From Pseudoalteromonas spongiae UST010723-006 (lineage in GTDB: Bacteria > Pseudomonadota > Gammaproteobacteria > Enterobacterales > Alteromonadaceae): 64,000 nucleotides of DNA. Position numbers and translations under genes: made by a program. Below the pieces are notes generated by a model, which saw nothing but the letters and a program-made list of their open reading frames with translations, was not told where the DNA came from and searched no databases. The stretch is taken from the NCBI RefSeq assembly GCF_000238255.3, contig NZ_CP011039.1, forward strand, positions 1,041,001-1,105,000. The letters run 5' to 3'. This document shows positions 18,897-27,876 of the stretch, piece by piece. Position 1 is the first letter of the stretch; each line of letters starts with the position of its first letter.

Positions 18897-21507
18897 AATT
18901 TAAATTTCCCAGTTTTGGCTTTTGCGGCATAAATGAGCCAACCAAAATTAAAATATTACCAATCTTTGTTATGTATTTCTTTGCTTTCGCTGGTGCATGA
19001 AGAATTAAGCTTTTAAAACCACGAATACTGGTTTGTTTTACATGCTTAAAACTTTCAGAGGGAAGATCATGCGTAAAATTTTCTTGCCAACCAAGCCACG
19101 CATCAGCGCGACTAAAGGTTGATTCAATATAGTTTTTCTCTTGTTCTAGTGTCAGATTACTTAAAATCAATCCAACTCGATTTTTACGTGCGTTAATCAC
19201 TTTACACGGAAATGAAAATTGTCGGCGTCCACGTGACATTATCAGGTCAACATCAGTTTCCACATTGATTAAATCATCAGCTGGTAACTGTACGCCTACA
19301 CCAACATCACTAAAATCGGTTACGCGTACTTTGTATGTTCTGCCATTCGCATCGCGCAGCGCAGCGGGGAAGTTCGCCGTAATACGGTGAGAGCGCCTTA
19401 CTTGTTTTGCTTCTGCCGCAACTGCAATCGCCGCACCTAAAATCATAAAGTTGTACAGTGCCCATGCCATACTGATTAACAATACGCCGATTTGAACGGG
19501 GTCGCCAAAAAATATGCGAAAAACACCAACAACTAAGCCAATCAAGTTAATGGTTGCAAGAAAAAGGTATGGTTTTGAGATTTCCCAATCATAGAAATCT
19601 TTATCGGTTAAACCACCTTTTTCGGTTACGTTAAACTTACCTTTGTTGGGCGCAAAAAGTGCCACGGTTGTAGGCTTTAAAATGTACCAAGCAAGCACAG
19701 CTTCATATACTTCACCCCAAAATGAATAACGCCATTTACCTTGGATTCGGGAGTTGGTAATTTTAACCTGCATTAGGGTTGGTACCACGTACAGTAAAAT
19801 TGCTAAAAACGGCGCATAAATAATATAGGCATCAAAATAAATGAGTGCCAAGGGTGCGGTTAAAAACACGATGCGCGGAATACCAGAGAAAAAGTGCATT
19901 GCCGCGTTCAAATAACAAAAACGTTGGCTTAACGAGAGCCCGCGTCCAAGCAAGGGGTTATCCACCCTAAATATCTGCGCCATACCCCGTGCCCAGCGAA
20001 TACGCTGACCCACATGGGTCGACAAACTGTCAGTAGCAAGTCCGGCTGCTTGTGGAATATTAATGTAAGCGGTGCGATAGCCTTTACGTTGCATTTTAAG
20101 TGCTGTGTGAGCATCTTCTGTAACAGTTTCAAACGCGAAGCCGCCAATTTCTTCAATTGCACTGCGACGAATTACGGCACAAGAACCACAGAAAAAAGTC
20201 GCATCCCATAAGTCGTTTCCGTCTTGAATTAGACCGTAAAACAGCATGTTTTCATTAGGCGTTTGGGCAAAATTACCGAGGTTTTTTTCAAACGGGTCGG
20301 CAGAGAAAAAATGGTGTGGTGTTTGCACCAGACACATTTTAGAGTCTTCGACAAATTGACCTATGGTCATCTGTAAGAACGAACGTACAGGTACGTGGTC
20401 ACAGTCGAAAATGGCAATTAACTCACCATCAGTGTAACGCATTGCATGGTTGAGGTTACCTGCTTTAGCGTGAAAGTTGTTTGGACGAACAATATAGCCA
20501 ACACCAATCTCAGCGGCGAATTCTTTGAACTCGTCTCGTTTGCCATCGTCAAGAATATACACATTTAGCTTATCTTCTGGCCAGTCTAGCGCCAAAGCTG
20601 AGATAGTCGTTGGTTTTACAACGCTTAAAGGCTCGTTATAAGTTGGAATGTAAACGTCAACGGTAGGCCAACTACTAGTGTCCTTAGGAAGCTTAACCGG
20701 TTTACGTTTTAACGGACGCATGGTTTGGAAAAAACCCAAAATTAGAATAAACCAGGCATACGCTTCTGCGGCAAGTAAGCCAAATCCTAAAAACAAGGCT
20801 ATAGGGTCACCCCAATTCAGCGTTTCATTTACACGCCACCAAATGTAACGAGTAGAGGTCGTAATTGACAACGTTATCATTACAATAGTCGGTAATGGTC
20901 CTTTTATACCTCGCAATGAGTAGGCGATAAATAAGATCAAACTCATAAAAATCGCTTGTGCTTCAAGGGAAAAAGGAACCGTGATAAATATCGCCAATAA
21001 AAAAAGTACCGCAGCAAGCAGTATTTTAGTGATATGAGGTTTTTCCCAAAAATCGGCGGAGGTTAATTTTTGAAATCCGGTTTGGGTATTTTCATTGATT
21101 TCTTTGTTAAGTGATTGCCGCACGCGCAGGGTAAACCATTTATCGAATCGCATTGCCCAGTCGATAAATAGCGGCAAAATTTTGAAAATGGAATATTTTG
21201 ATTCTTTCTCAACAGCTTGTTTACCATCACGTTTAAACTTTACTAGCGTAAGAAAGGTTAATTGAATCACAAAGCGGATCGGGTCGCCAAGGCGAAAACG
21301 GTTCGGTTTTAACTGTGGAAAGTAACGATAAAAAGCATTATCAAAATCGATACGCTCTAATTTAAAAAAGGCATGCAAAACAAAGTAAGCCACAGTAAGT
21401 AACAGTGACATAAATACACTGTAACTATTTTCTTCAAAAAAGAAGCGATAGCGTGACTTTACTCTACCAATATTGTGCTTTGGGCTTACGAGGCTAGACG
21501 TATTCAT
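18880..21507 (-). CDS. bcsA: cellulose synthase catalytic subunit BcsA
   Basis: 875 aa inner-membrane GT2 glycosyltransferase that polymerises UDP-glucose into beta-1,4-glucan and threads it through the membrane. Motifs are complete: D320/D321 (LDDGK), DCD 368-370, TED 463-465 and QRIRW 501-505. The C-terminal PilZ domain has the c-di-GMP motif RRSHR (704-708) and DFSDVG (731-736), so activity should need c-di-GMP. About eight transmembrane helices flank the catalytic domain. The N-terminal 150 residues correspond to the extended N-terminus of class II (enterobacterial-type) BcsA. Starts 5 nt after bcsQ. Confidence 0.97.
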   Translation of the reverse strand: MNTSSLVSPKHNIGRVKSRYRFFFEENSYSVFMSLLLTVAYFVLHAFFKLERIDFDNAFYRYFPQLKPNRFRLGDPIRFVIQLTFLTLVKFKRDGKQAVEKESKYSIFKILPLFIDWAMRFDKWFTLRVRQSLNKEINENTQTGFQKLTSADFWEKPHITKILLAAVLFLLAIFITVPFSLEAQAIFMSLILFIAYSLRGIKGPLPTIVMITLSITTSTRYIWWRVNETLNWGDPIALFLGFGLLAAEAYAWFILILGFFQTMRPLKRKPVKLPKDTSSWPTVDVYIPTYNEPLSVVKPTTISALALDWPEDKLNVYILDDGKRDEFKEFAAEIGVGYIVRPNNFHAKAGNLNHAMRYTDGELIAIFDCDHVPVRSFLQMTIGQFVEDSKMCLVQTPHHFFSADPFEKNLGNFAQTPNENMLFYGLIQDGNDLWDATFFCGSCAVIRRSAIEEIGGFAFETVTEDAHTALKMQRKGYRTAYINIPQAAGLATDSLSTHVGQRIRWARGMAQIFRVDNPLLGRGLSLSQRFCYLNAAMHFFSGIPRIVFLTAPLALIYFDAYIIYAPFLAILLYVVPTLMQVKITNSRIQGKWRYSFWGEVYEAVLAWYILKPTTVALFAPNKGKFNVTEKGGLTDKDFYDWEISKPYLFLATINLIGLVVGVFRIFFGDPVQIGVLLISMAWALYNFMILGAAIAVAAEAKQVRRSHRITANFPAALRDANGRTYKVRVTDFSDVGVGVQLPADDLINVETDVDLIMSRGRRQFSFPCKVINARKNRVGLILSNLTLEQEKNYIESTFSRADAWLGWQENFTHDLPSESFKHVKQTSIRGFKSLILHAPAKAKKYITKIGNILILVGSFMPQKPKLGNLNYESAN

Positions 21508-21512
21508 ATGTG

Positions 21513-22217
21513 TTACGACAGACTCTTGCGTTTGTTGTTTAACCAGCTTGCGAGTGCGTGAAAATCTTCTTTTACTACACTGAGCGGTGAAGTGTTAATA
21601 AGTACATTTTTAGCTGCAAGTGCCTCAGGTACTGCGCTGTCAAAATGAATAAAAAAGGGTGCTAATTGCTTTAAATTTGAACGCCAAATTTGGTAAACAT
21701 CGAGTTCAAGCGGGTTACTGGCATTAAAGCGATTAATTAAGTAATAAGCCTGATTATGTGTACTGCCTTTTTTAATTTGGCTATAACACGCAGGATCGCA
21801 GGTCACTACATTGATAACGATATCGCTGTCATCAAGGGCTAAGTCATCGAGTGACATATGACTTGGTACGTCAAACAACAGCCAACTGTTGCGGTCGATA
21901 TCCAAACGTTTTGACTGATTTAACAGCGTATTATACGAAAAACTATTAGCAAGTTCAGAGCCATAGGGCACATACTTGACGTTATCTTCATTAATAAATG
22001 CGATATCAGCCCAGCTAGATTCTGCGTCTGCTATTTTATTTGTCCAACCTGATTGGTTTTGCCATTCATGACCAAGGTGCAGACACAGCTCATTTTTAGA
22101 ATCAAGGTCAATACACAACACGTCGTGATGGCTTTGAGATAACAGTGTTGCTATATTGGCAATAATAGATGTACTTCCTGTACCACCTTTCAAGCCTTTA
22201 AAAAATACTCGATTCAT
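21513..22217 (-). CDS. bcsQ: cellulose biosynthesis protein BcsQ (MinD/ParA-like ATPase)
   Basis: 234 aa SIMIBI-class NTPase. The P-loop at residues 10-17 reads KGGTGSTS: the ParA-type 'deviant' lysine K10 is kept, but the lysine before S/T is replaced by S15. The E. coli BcsQ P-loop likewise departs from KGGxGKT. It keeps the switch D (IDLDSKNELCLHLGH) and the DVPS motif. In E. coli, BcsQ forms a cytoplasmic regulatory complex with BcsR and BcsE that is essential for cellulose secretion. Here it follows the bcsR-like gene by 30 nt and precedes bcsA by 5 nt. A PHA/chromosome-partition ParA is unlikely given the context. Confidence 0.9.
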   Translation of the reverse strand: MNRVFFKGLKGGTGSTSIIANIATLLSQSHHDVLCIDLDSKNELCLHLGHEWQNQSGWTNKIADAESSWADIAFINEDNVKYVPYGSELANSFSYNTLLNQSKRLDIDRNSWLLFDVPSHMSLDDLALDDSDIVINVVTCDPACYSQIKKGSTHNQAYYLINRFNASNPLELDVYQIWRSNLKQLAPFFIHFDSAVPEALAAKNVLINTSPLSVVKEDFHALASWLNNKRKSLS

Positions 22218-22247
22218 ACAAATGGACTTTGTTAATACGTATAATTA

Positions 22248-22424
22248 TTAAATTTCTTCGATTTCACTAAAAAGATCATACTTAGCAATGATTTTCGTTT
22301 CTTTTTGCTTTTCTGTAATTTCAACGTAATCGGCGACAGCAATCTTGCTTTTCATTTCTAATTTAGAAATATCGTGCGCATGATATGCATTTTCTATTGT
22401 TTCTGCGTTTTGTTTATTAGTCAC
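22248..22424 (-). CDS. bcsR: BcsR-like small protein, first gene of the cellulose operon
   Basis: 58 codons, GTG start at 22422-22424 with GAGG 8 nt upstream, stop at 22248-22250. The C-terminal half (ADYVEITEKQ ... IIAKYDLFSEIEEI) lines up without gaps with E. coli BcsR (IDYADISQRE ... LLAEF): the DY-x-[DE]-I-[ST] core and the final L-x-E match. E. coli BcsR (62 aa) is a chaperone-like partner of BcsQ and is also the first gene of its operon. The assignment rests on position, length and this short similarity; it is easily missed because of its length and GTG start. Cytoplasmic, mostly helical, acidic C-terminus. Confidence 0.72.
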   Translation of the reverse strand: MTNKQNAETIENAYHAHDISKLEMKSKIAVADYVEITEKQKETKIIAKYDLFSEIEEI

Positions 22425-22743
22425 AATATTAACCTCATAAATTACAACTTTTATATTATTAGTCGGTTAGATTGGGCTAAACTATTACACTCTATTACGT
22501 AGCTCGTGAGACAAAATAAGTGTTTTTTCCTTGTAGGCCTTGATTTTTGCGAGCTTGATTCAACTTGCCATAATTGTTATCGGCTCATGCAAATTTAATT
22601 TTAGCAGTTTCTAGTCAATCGTGCTGGACTTAGCTAAATGATTGTATATAAAATCATATTTTCACCTAAATAGAAAGTATTACTTTTATAGAGCATTGCG
22701 TTATGTATTATCAATGTGTTTATAAAGCAAAAGTGGGTTAAAT
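22425..22743. promoter_or_regulatory. divergent promoter region of the cellulose locus
   Basis: 319-bp AT-rich gene-free region between bcsRQABZC (minus) and bcsEFG (plus). It must contain both promoters. The only clear symmetry is ATGATT-N8-AATCAT at 22638-22657, about 90 bp upstream of bcsE. I could not pick out convincing -35/-10 pairs or a known regulator site. Confidence 0.55.
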
Positions 22744-24336
22744 GTGCATAAATTAAACTTTTTGGGTATTCAGAGCGAGCATGGGCTTATTGTCAAAGCT
22801 GCAACTTATGCGCTTTTCGCCAACAGCGAAGAAGCAGGTATTGAGCTTGCCTTGAGCTCAATAAACGAACAAAGCAAGAGCTTTGTAATATCGCAAGACC
22901 CTGAGCGATTTTCTGCTAAATCAGATAAATGGCCGCAACTTAAAAAAGCGCAACTTTTTGCCTTAGATACATCTTTTTTTATCGAAAACAGCACGCAGTT
23001 TATTTCACAAACAATTGAAGAGCTAAGTTATTATTCTGGCTTTCGCGGTGCGCATTTAATTATTCACTTTTCCGAAGATTTAGCTAACCACTTTGAAGCT
23101 AAATTAGTTAAAAAACTATTGCATAAAACGCAATCTATAGCTGAACGCTACAATATTAGCCTGATTTTTTTGTTTACGGGCAAAACAGCGCAACAAAAGG
23201 CGCCCACTTTTTTAGCTCACAGCAAATTAATTGACGGCGTTGCCCATCTTAATAGCCATTTAATGAACCACAACTTGTACTTTGATTTTTGGCGCAGTGA
23301 AAAAGGGGTGGTAAGCCAGATAAGTTATCAGTTGTTTTTTGAACAACCGGTATCGGCCGAGCTAAACGTTCAAAATGAAGCGAATGTTGAACCTGTTTAT
23401 CAAAATTTAGAACAGGTTTTTATTAGCAAAGAGTTGTTGCCTAGCGATACAAAATTACCGCCACATTATTTAATATGCGACGATAACCAAAGCGTAGCCG
23501 AACATGCTCGCGAAAATAAAGCTGCAACAGTGGTTTTGTGTGCGTCCCATGATGTTAAAAAGACGGAACTTGCTGCACTTAGCTATGAATTACGAGATGT
23601 TTGCGGGCCTTGGCTAAAAATTGTAATTAAAAACAAAGATGGCGTGTTACGTCACCACGATGAGTGTGTATTTTTAACCTTAGGCGTTAATTTAATTTTG
23701 CACACAACCACAGATATTTCACGTTTGATGTCGCAGGTGCAAGCTTTGCAAGGCGTTAAGTTTGTGCGTACGCTGCCAAAAGATTACAAAGCAGTACTGG
23801 CTCATGCTAAAGGGGTGGAAGCAAAAGGGTATTTAACACCAAGTAGCTTTGTTGATGCCGTGAAACTGCAACGTGAAGCCAGCTTATCGACGGGGATTAG
23901 TGGCGTTTTGGTGATCCTGGATTTGATTAAAGGTGTCGAGCCAATTGATGCATTACGTCTTTTTTCTGTAAAACGTAACGGTGATATTTTTACTGCGAAT
24001 CAATCGCAAGTTTTGCTTTATTTGCATGCTTGCCGAGAAAATGATGTGGATAACGCCATTGAGCGATTATTCAGATTAGCAATCAGTGAGTTCTTTGTCG
24101 CTCATAGCATTTATTCGCAAGACTTATACATAGAACAAGTTTGCCGAGAACTTAAACACGCCGACGACAACAAAGAATTAGAAGATTTCTCCGTACAGTT
24201 ACTTGAATCAGCGGTAGAGCAAGTGCCACTTGCAATGAGTACATCTGGACGCACGGCTGTTGTACACGATATAAACCGCTTTCCAAGTCGTAAGCCTTGT
24301 AAAGCACATCCTCTTAAGCTTCTGGAAAATAATTAA
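22744..24336 (+). CDS. bcsE: c-di-GMP-binding protein BcsE
   Basis: 530 aa, start at the GTG of 22744 (reads MHKLNFLGIQ). The N-terminal degenerate RecA-like/receiver region is followed by the C-terminal GIL (GGDEF I-site-like) domain. Both c-di-GMP motifs described for E. coli BcsE are visible: RxxD as RHHD at 303-306 and RxGD as RNGD at 411-414, nearly the same numbering as in E. coli (306 and 415). BcsE is a cytosolic sensor that recruits BcsRQ and boosts cellulose output at high c-di-GMP. It heads the divergent bcsEFG set and its stop overlaps the bcsF start by one base (TAATG). Confidence 0.9.
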   Translation: MHKLNFLGIQSEHGLIVKAATYALFANSEEAGIELALSSINEQSKSFVISQDPERFSAKSDKWPQLKKAQLFALDTSFFIENSTQFISQTIEELSYYSGFRGAHLIIHFSEDLANHFEAKLVKKLLHKTQSIAERYNISLIFLFTGKTAQQKAPTFLAHSKLIDGVAHLNSHLMNHNLYFDFWRSEKGVVSQISYQLFFEQPVSAELNVQNEANVEPVYQNLEQVFISKELLPSDTKLPPHYLICDDNQSVAEHARENKAATVVLCASHDVKKTELAALSYELRDVCGPWLKIVIKNKDGVLRHHDECVFLTLGVNLILHTTTDISRLMSQVQALQGVKFVRTLPKDYKAVLAHAKGVEAKGYLTPSSFVDAVKLQREASLSTGISGVLVILDLIKGVEPIDALRLFSVKRNGDIFTANQSQVLLYLHACRENDVDNAIERLFRLAISEFFVAHSIYSQDLYIEQVCRELKHADDNKELEDFSVQLLESAVEQVPLAMSTSGRTAVVHDINRFPSRKPCKAHPLKLLENN

Positions 24337-24500
24337 TGTACTTAACTTATATTATTTTAGCGTTTATTTTTGGCATTGTGATAGGTATTGCAATAGCGCA
24401 GTTTTCAAAAGAGCTTAAGCATTTTGTTACTAAGCTATACAAAGCGTGGACGTTTAAACATAAAGCGATTCACCCATATAAGCCGCAGGAAAAAGAATAA
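24336..24500 (+). CDS. bcsF: BcsF small membrane protein
   Basis: 54 aa. One transmembrane helix (about residues 3-22, MYLTYIILAFIFGIVIGIAI) is followed by a basic cytoplasmic tail rich in Lys/His. Its start overlaps the bcsE stop (TAATG), and bcsG begins 3 nt after its own stop. Size, topology and position equal E. coli BcsF, which links cytoplasmic BcsE to membrane BcsG. The sequence itself is too short to carry more motifs, so the call depends strongly on synteny. Confidence 0.85.
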   Translation: MYLTYIILAFIFGIVIGIAIAQFSKELKHFVTKLYKAWTFKHKAIHPYKPQEKE

Positions 24501-24503
24501 TCA

Positions 24504-26114
24504 ATGAGCATTGCACACCCAGATAAAGATCCGTTGCGTTATGACGCACTAGGGCTTTGGAATTTATATTTTTTAGTCAAGCTAGGCTTATTTTTCTCAG
24601 ATGTTATCGATTTGCATGTACTGGAAAATATTGCGTTTATTGCGTTTCTTTTACTGCCACTCAAGCATGCCTTGTTGATTAAGGCCAAACATATTATCGG
24701 GGCATTTGTCGCATTATTTTTATTGCATTATGACTCTTATTTGCCACCGCTTAGTCGCTTACTTGAAAGTGGTGATCTGCTTAGAGATTTTAGTTTGCCA
24801 TACCTTATCGAGTTGTTGTCGCGCTTTTTATCGTGGCAGTTCGTCGCCATGGCGCTGGTTTTGGTCATTGTTTATATTTATTTGGTAAATTGGGTTCGTT
24901 TTACCACGGTGAGTATCGCGGGTATTTTGTATATTGGCGCATTACAATTTTTTGCCAGCCAAGAGAGTATGCAACCCGCGCCAACTTATGTACAAAATAG
25001 TGCGCAAGCAACGCAACAAAATGTACAAAGCACCTCCTTAAACCCCGAACAAGCAATGTCGGCGTTTTATCAACAACAAGCGCGCTTAAAAACCGAATTT
25101 CCAGCATCTAACCAAGGTGGTGACTTTGATATTGTGCTACTCAACGTGTGTTCACTTGGCTGGGACGATTTAGAGCGAGTGAACCTTAGTAAGCACCCTT
25201 TGTTTAATCAGTTTGATTTACTGTTTGATAACTTCAGCTCAGCTACGTCGTACAGTGGACCTGCAGGTATTCGTTTATTAAAAGCAAGCTGTGGGCAAAC
25301 ATCTCACCAGGGCTTATATTCAGATGCTAATAAGCAGTGTTACTTGTTTGAGAACTTAAAGTCGCTGGGTTTTGATAACGACTTTGCTATGAACCACAAT
25401 GGTAATTTTGATAATTTCCTTGGTATGGTGGAAAGCCAAGGGCGTGTTGATGCAAAACTGCAGTCGTTACAAGGTGTTAAAATTGCACAGCGCTCGTTTG
25501 ATGGTACACCTATTTTCGATGATGGTCAGGTATTAAATAAGTGGCTTAAATCAAGGCTAACTTCAAACAAGCCACGTGCGGCACTTTACTACAACACCAT
25601 TAGTTTGCACGATGGTAATGTGATTGAAGGACGCAGTAAGTTTGGCAGCAGTTTAAAAAGCTACGGCACGCGTACAGAAATCTTATTTAAGCAATTTAAC
25701 CAATTCTTTACGCGTTTAGGACAAAGCGGTCGTAACTATATGGTGGTTATGGTACCAGAGCATGGTGCATCACTGGCGGGCGATAAAATGCAAATTGCAG
25801 GTATGCGTGATATTCCTAGTCCAGCAATTCTAGATATTCCAGTGGGCGTTAAGTTTATCGGACCAAATGCCAAACCAAATAGTGCACAAAAAGTGATTTC
25901 TGAGCCGTCTAGTTATCTGGCTATTTCAGAGCTAATTGCCCGCGCAACGCGACAAAACATCTTTAGCGGCACCTTAGATCTTGGTATGTTAGCCGCTGAT
26001 TTACCGAAAACACCTATGGTGGGTGAGAACTCGGGTACGCGAATGCAGATGTTTAATGGTAAGCCATATATTCAACTCGATGATGGTGAATGGATGGTTT
26101 ACCCGGGATATTAA
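24504..26114 (+). CDS. bcsG: cellulose phosphoethanolamine transferase BcsG
   Basis: 536 aa. Four to five N-terminal transmembrane helices (to about 150), then a Gln-rich linker and a periplasmic alkaline-phosphatase-fold domain. Active-site elements known from E. coli BcsG are present: C216 (NVCSLGW), nucleophile serine S251 in SYSGPA, H369 (ISLHDG), and E419/H420 (PEHGAS) as zinc ligands. The enzyme moves phosphoethanolamine from phosphatidylethanolamine to glucosyl residues of nascent cellulose. Last gene of bcsEFG, followed by a clear terminator. The product predicted for the whole locus is therefore pEtN-cellulose. Confidence 0.94.
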   Translation: MSIAHPDKDPLRYDALGLWNLYFLVKLGLFFSDVIDLHVLENIAFIAFLLLPLKHALLIKAKHIIGAFVALFLLHYDSYLPPLSRLLESGDLLRDFSLPYLIELLSRFLSWQFVAMALVLVIVYIYLVNWVRFTTVSIAGILYIGALQFFASQESMQPAPTYVQNSAQATQQNVQSTSLNPEQAMSAFYQQQARLKTEFPASNQGGDFDIVLLNVCSLGWDDLERVNLSKHPLFNQFDLLFDNFSSATSYSGPAGIRLLKASCGQTSHQGLYSDANKQCYLFENLKSLGFDNDFAMNHNGNFDNFLGMVESQGRVDAKLQSLQGVKIAQRSFDGTPIFDDGQVLNKWLKSRLTSNKPRAALYYNTISLHDGNVIEGRSKFGSSLKSYGTRTEILFKQFNQFFTRLGQSGRNYMVVMVPEHGASLAGDKMQIAGMRDIPSPAILDIPVGVKFIGPNAKPNSAQKVISEPSSYLAISELIARATRQNIFSGTLDLGMLAADLPKTPMVGENSGTRMQMFNGKPYIQLDDGEWMVYPGY

Positions 26115-26141
26115 ATAACCTGAAATTGGGTTAATCAAAAT

Positions 26142-26164
26142 AGGGAGCGTTTGCTCCCTTTTTT
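26142..26164 (+). terminator. terminator of bcsEFG
   Basis: AGGGAGC / GCTCCCT stem, GTTT loop, run of six T, 27 nt after the bcsG stop. Confidence 0.88.
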
Positions 26165-26198
26165 GATTTGAGTGAATAGTTATGGGTTATAGCTTTTT

Positions 26199-26216
26199 TG
26201 TTCATTTATGTTTACA
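26199..26216 (+). promoter_or_regulatory. candidate TyrR box upstream of tyrR
   Basis: TGTTCATTTATGTTTACA matches TGTAAA-N6-TTTACA with one perfect arm (TTTACA), four of six bases in the other, and the G-N14-C core. Centred about 80 bp upstream of the tyrR start, in position for autoregulation. Confidence 0.5.
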
Positions 26217-26286
26217 AATTTTCTTCCAATCTTTGGTTTTTTCAGTATTATCAAAATATTGTGCTTAAGCTGGTAATGGGGAAATT

Positions 26287-27834
26287 ATGCGCTTAGAGAT
26301 CCATTGTGCGGACCGAATTGGTATCGCGCAGGAAATACTCAATATTTTAGTAAGTTACCAAGTTGACTTAAAAGGTATTGAAGTTGATTCAGTTAACTGT
26401 CGGATGTATGTCTCTTTTCCACCAATTGAGTTTGAACAGTTTCAGAAAATTATGCCTGAAATTCGTTTAATTCAAGGTGTAGAAGATGTAAGAACGACCG
26501 CATTTTTGCCTTCTGAGCGAGAGCATAATGAGCTTGCAACCTTACTAAGCGCACTACCCGATGGGGTTATTTCTATTGATGTTAAAGGTATTGTGCGCCA
26601 ATGTAACGACTCAGCTTGCCGTGATTTAAATACATCAAGCACAGAGGTTATTGGCCAGCATATTAATACCCAACTGAAAGGGTTTAACTTTACACGTTGG
26701 TTAGAAAGTACAGAAGTGCTTGCGCAAACAACGCGTGTTGAAGTGAACGGTGAAGATTTTATTGCCGATATCTTACCAATTTCAGTGCCTGACTCTGAAA
26801 ATGAAACGATTTTTGTCGGTGCGGTAGTTAATATCAAGTCGCAAAGCCGTTTAGGTGAGCAGGTAAGTGCCTTTAGACGACAAGGCAACGAGAGCTTTGC
26901 AACTATTCATACTCATAGCAGCGCCATGCGCAAAGTAGTGCGTGAAGCGCGTAAAATGGCGCAGTTAGAGGCGCCTATTTTAATCACTGGTGAAACGGGC
27001 ACAGGCAAAGAACTGTTAGCGAAAGCGTGTCACTATGCGTCAAATCGCGCAAATAAACCATTTGTTACGTTATCGTGTGCATCCTTGCCTGATGATGTGG
27101 CTGAACCTGAATTGTTTGGCTGTGCATTGCCGAATGCTGAAAGCCGCGGTGTATTAGAACAAGCCGACGGCGGTACTGTATTTCTTGATGAAGTAGGGGA
27201 AATGTCGGCGCAACTGCAAACTAAATTACTGCGATTTTTACAAGACGGCACTTTTAGACGTGTTGGCAGTGAAAATGAAGTCAAAGTTAATGTGCGGATT
27301 TTAGCGGCAACACAAAAAGATATTCCAGGTATGGTACAAGAAGGGCGCTTTAGGGAAGATCTTTATTATCGCATTAATGTACTTAGCCTAGAGCTTGCGC
27401 CATTAAGAGATCGTAAAGCCGATATTGTGCCGTTAACCGAGCATTTTATTAGCCGTTATTCGCATCAATTAGGGCGTAAGTCGCCGGTATTAGATGACAC
27501 TATTACCGCGTTTTTACAACAATATCCGTGGCCGGGTAATGTGCGCCAATTAGAGAATTCTCTATATCGTGCTATTTCACTGCTTGATGATGAGAATTTA
27601 AGTATCGAGCATCTACAGCTACCAAGTTTTACCAATGATTTGGGTTATCTTGAGTCTGATTTTGAAGGTACGCTAGACCAAGCGGTGAAGCGCTTTGAAT
27701 CGACCCTTTTAAGAAAGCTGTATCCAGCTTACCCAAGCTCGCGTCAACTTGCGAAGCGTTTAGGCTTAAGCCATACGGCAATTGCAAACAAGTTACGCGA
27801 GTATGGCATTAACCGTAAAACTATTAAGGTGTAA
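26287..27834 (+). CDS. tyrR: transcriptional regulator TyrR
   Basis: 515 aa, the same architecture as E. coli TyrR: N-terminal ACT domain (1-70), PAS domain (about 78-190), AAA+ domain with Walker A GETGTGKE (235-242) and FLDEVGEMS, and a C-terminal Fis-like helix-turn-helix (SSRQLAKRLGLSHTAIANKLREYG). The sigma-54 contact loop GAFTGA is absent (the region reads ELFGCALPNAESRG), as expected for TyrR, which acts on sigma-70 promoters. It senses aromatic amino acids. Likely targets in this window are hpd upstream and tyrR itself. Monocistronic. Confidence 0.94.
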   Translation: MRLEIHCADRIGIAQEILNILVSYQVDLKGIEVDSVNCRMYVSFPPIEFEQFQKIMPEIRLIQGVEDVRTTAFLPSEREHNELATLLSALPDGVISIDVKGIVRQCNDSACRDLNTSSTEVIGQHINTQLKGFNFTRWLESTEVLAQTTRVEVNGEDFIADILPISVPDSENETIFVGAVVNIKSQSRLGEQVSAFRRQGNESFATIHTHSSAMRKVVREARKMAQLEAPILITGETGTGKELLAKACHYASNRANKPFVTLSCASLPDDVAEPELFGCALPNAESRGVLEQADGGTVFLDEVGEMSAQLQTKLLRFLQDGTFRRVGSENEVKVNVRILAATQKDIPGMVQEGRFREDLYYRINVLSLELAPLRDRKADIVPLTEHFISRYSHQLGRKSPVLDDTITAFLQQYPWPGNVRQLENSLYRAISLLDDENLSIEHLQLPSFTNDLGYLESDFEGTLDQAVKRFESTLLRKLYPAYPSSRQLAKRLGLSHTAIANKLREYGINRKTIKV

Positions 27835-27876
27835 TGGTTGTATGTAGGTGGGCTAGTTTACGTTAAGTGACTAGCC

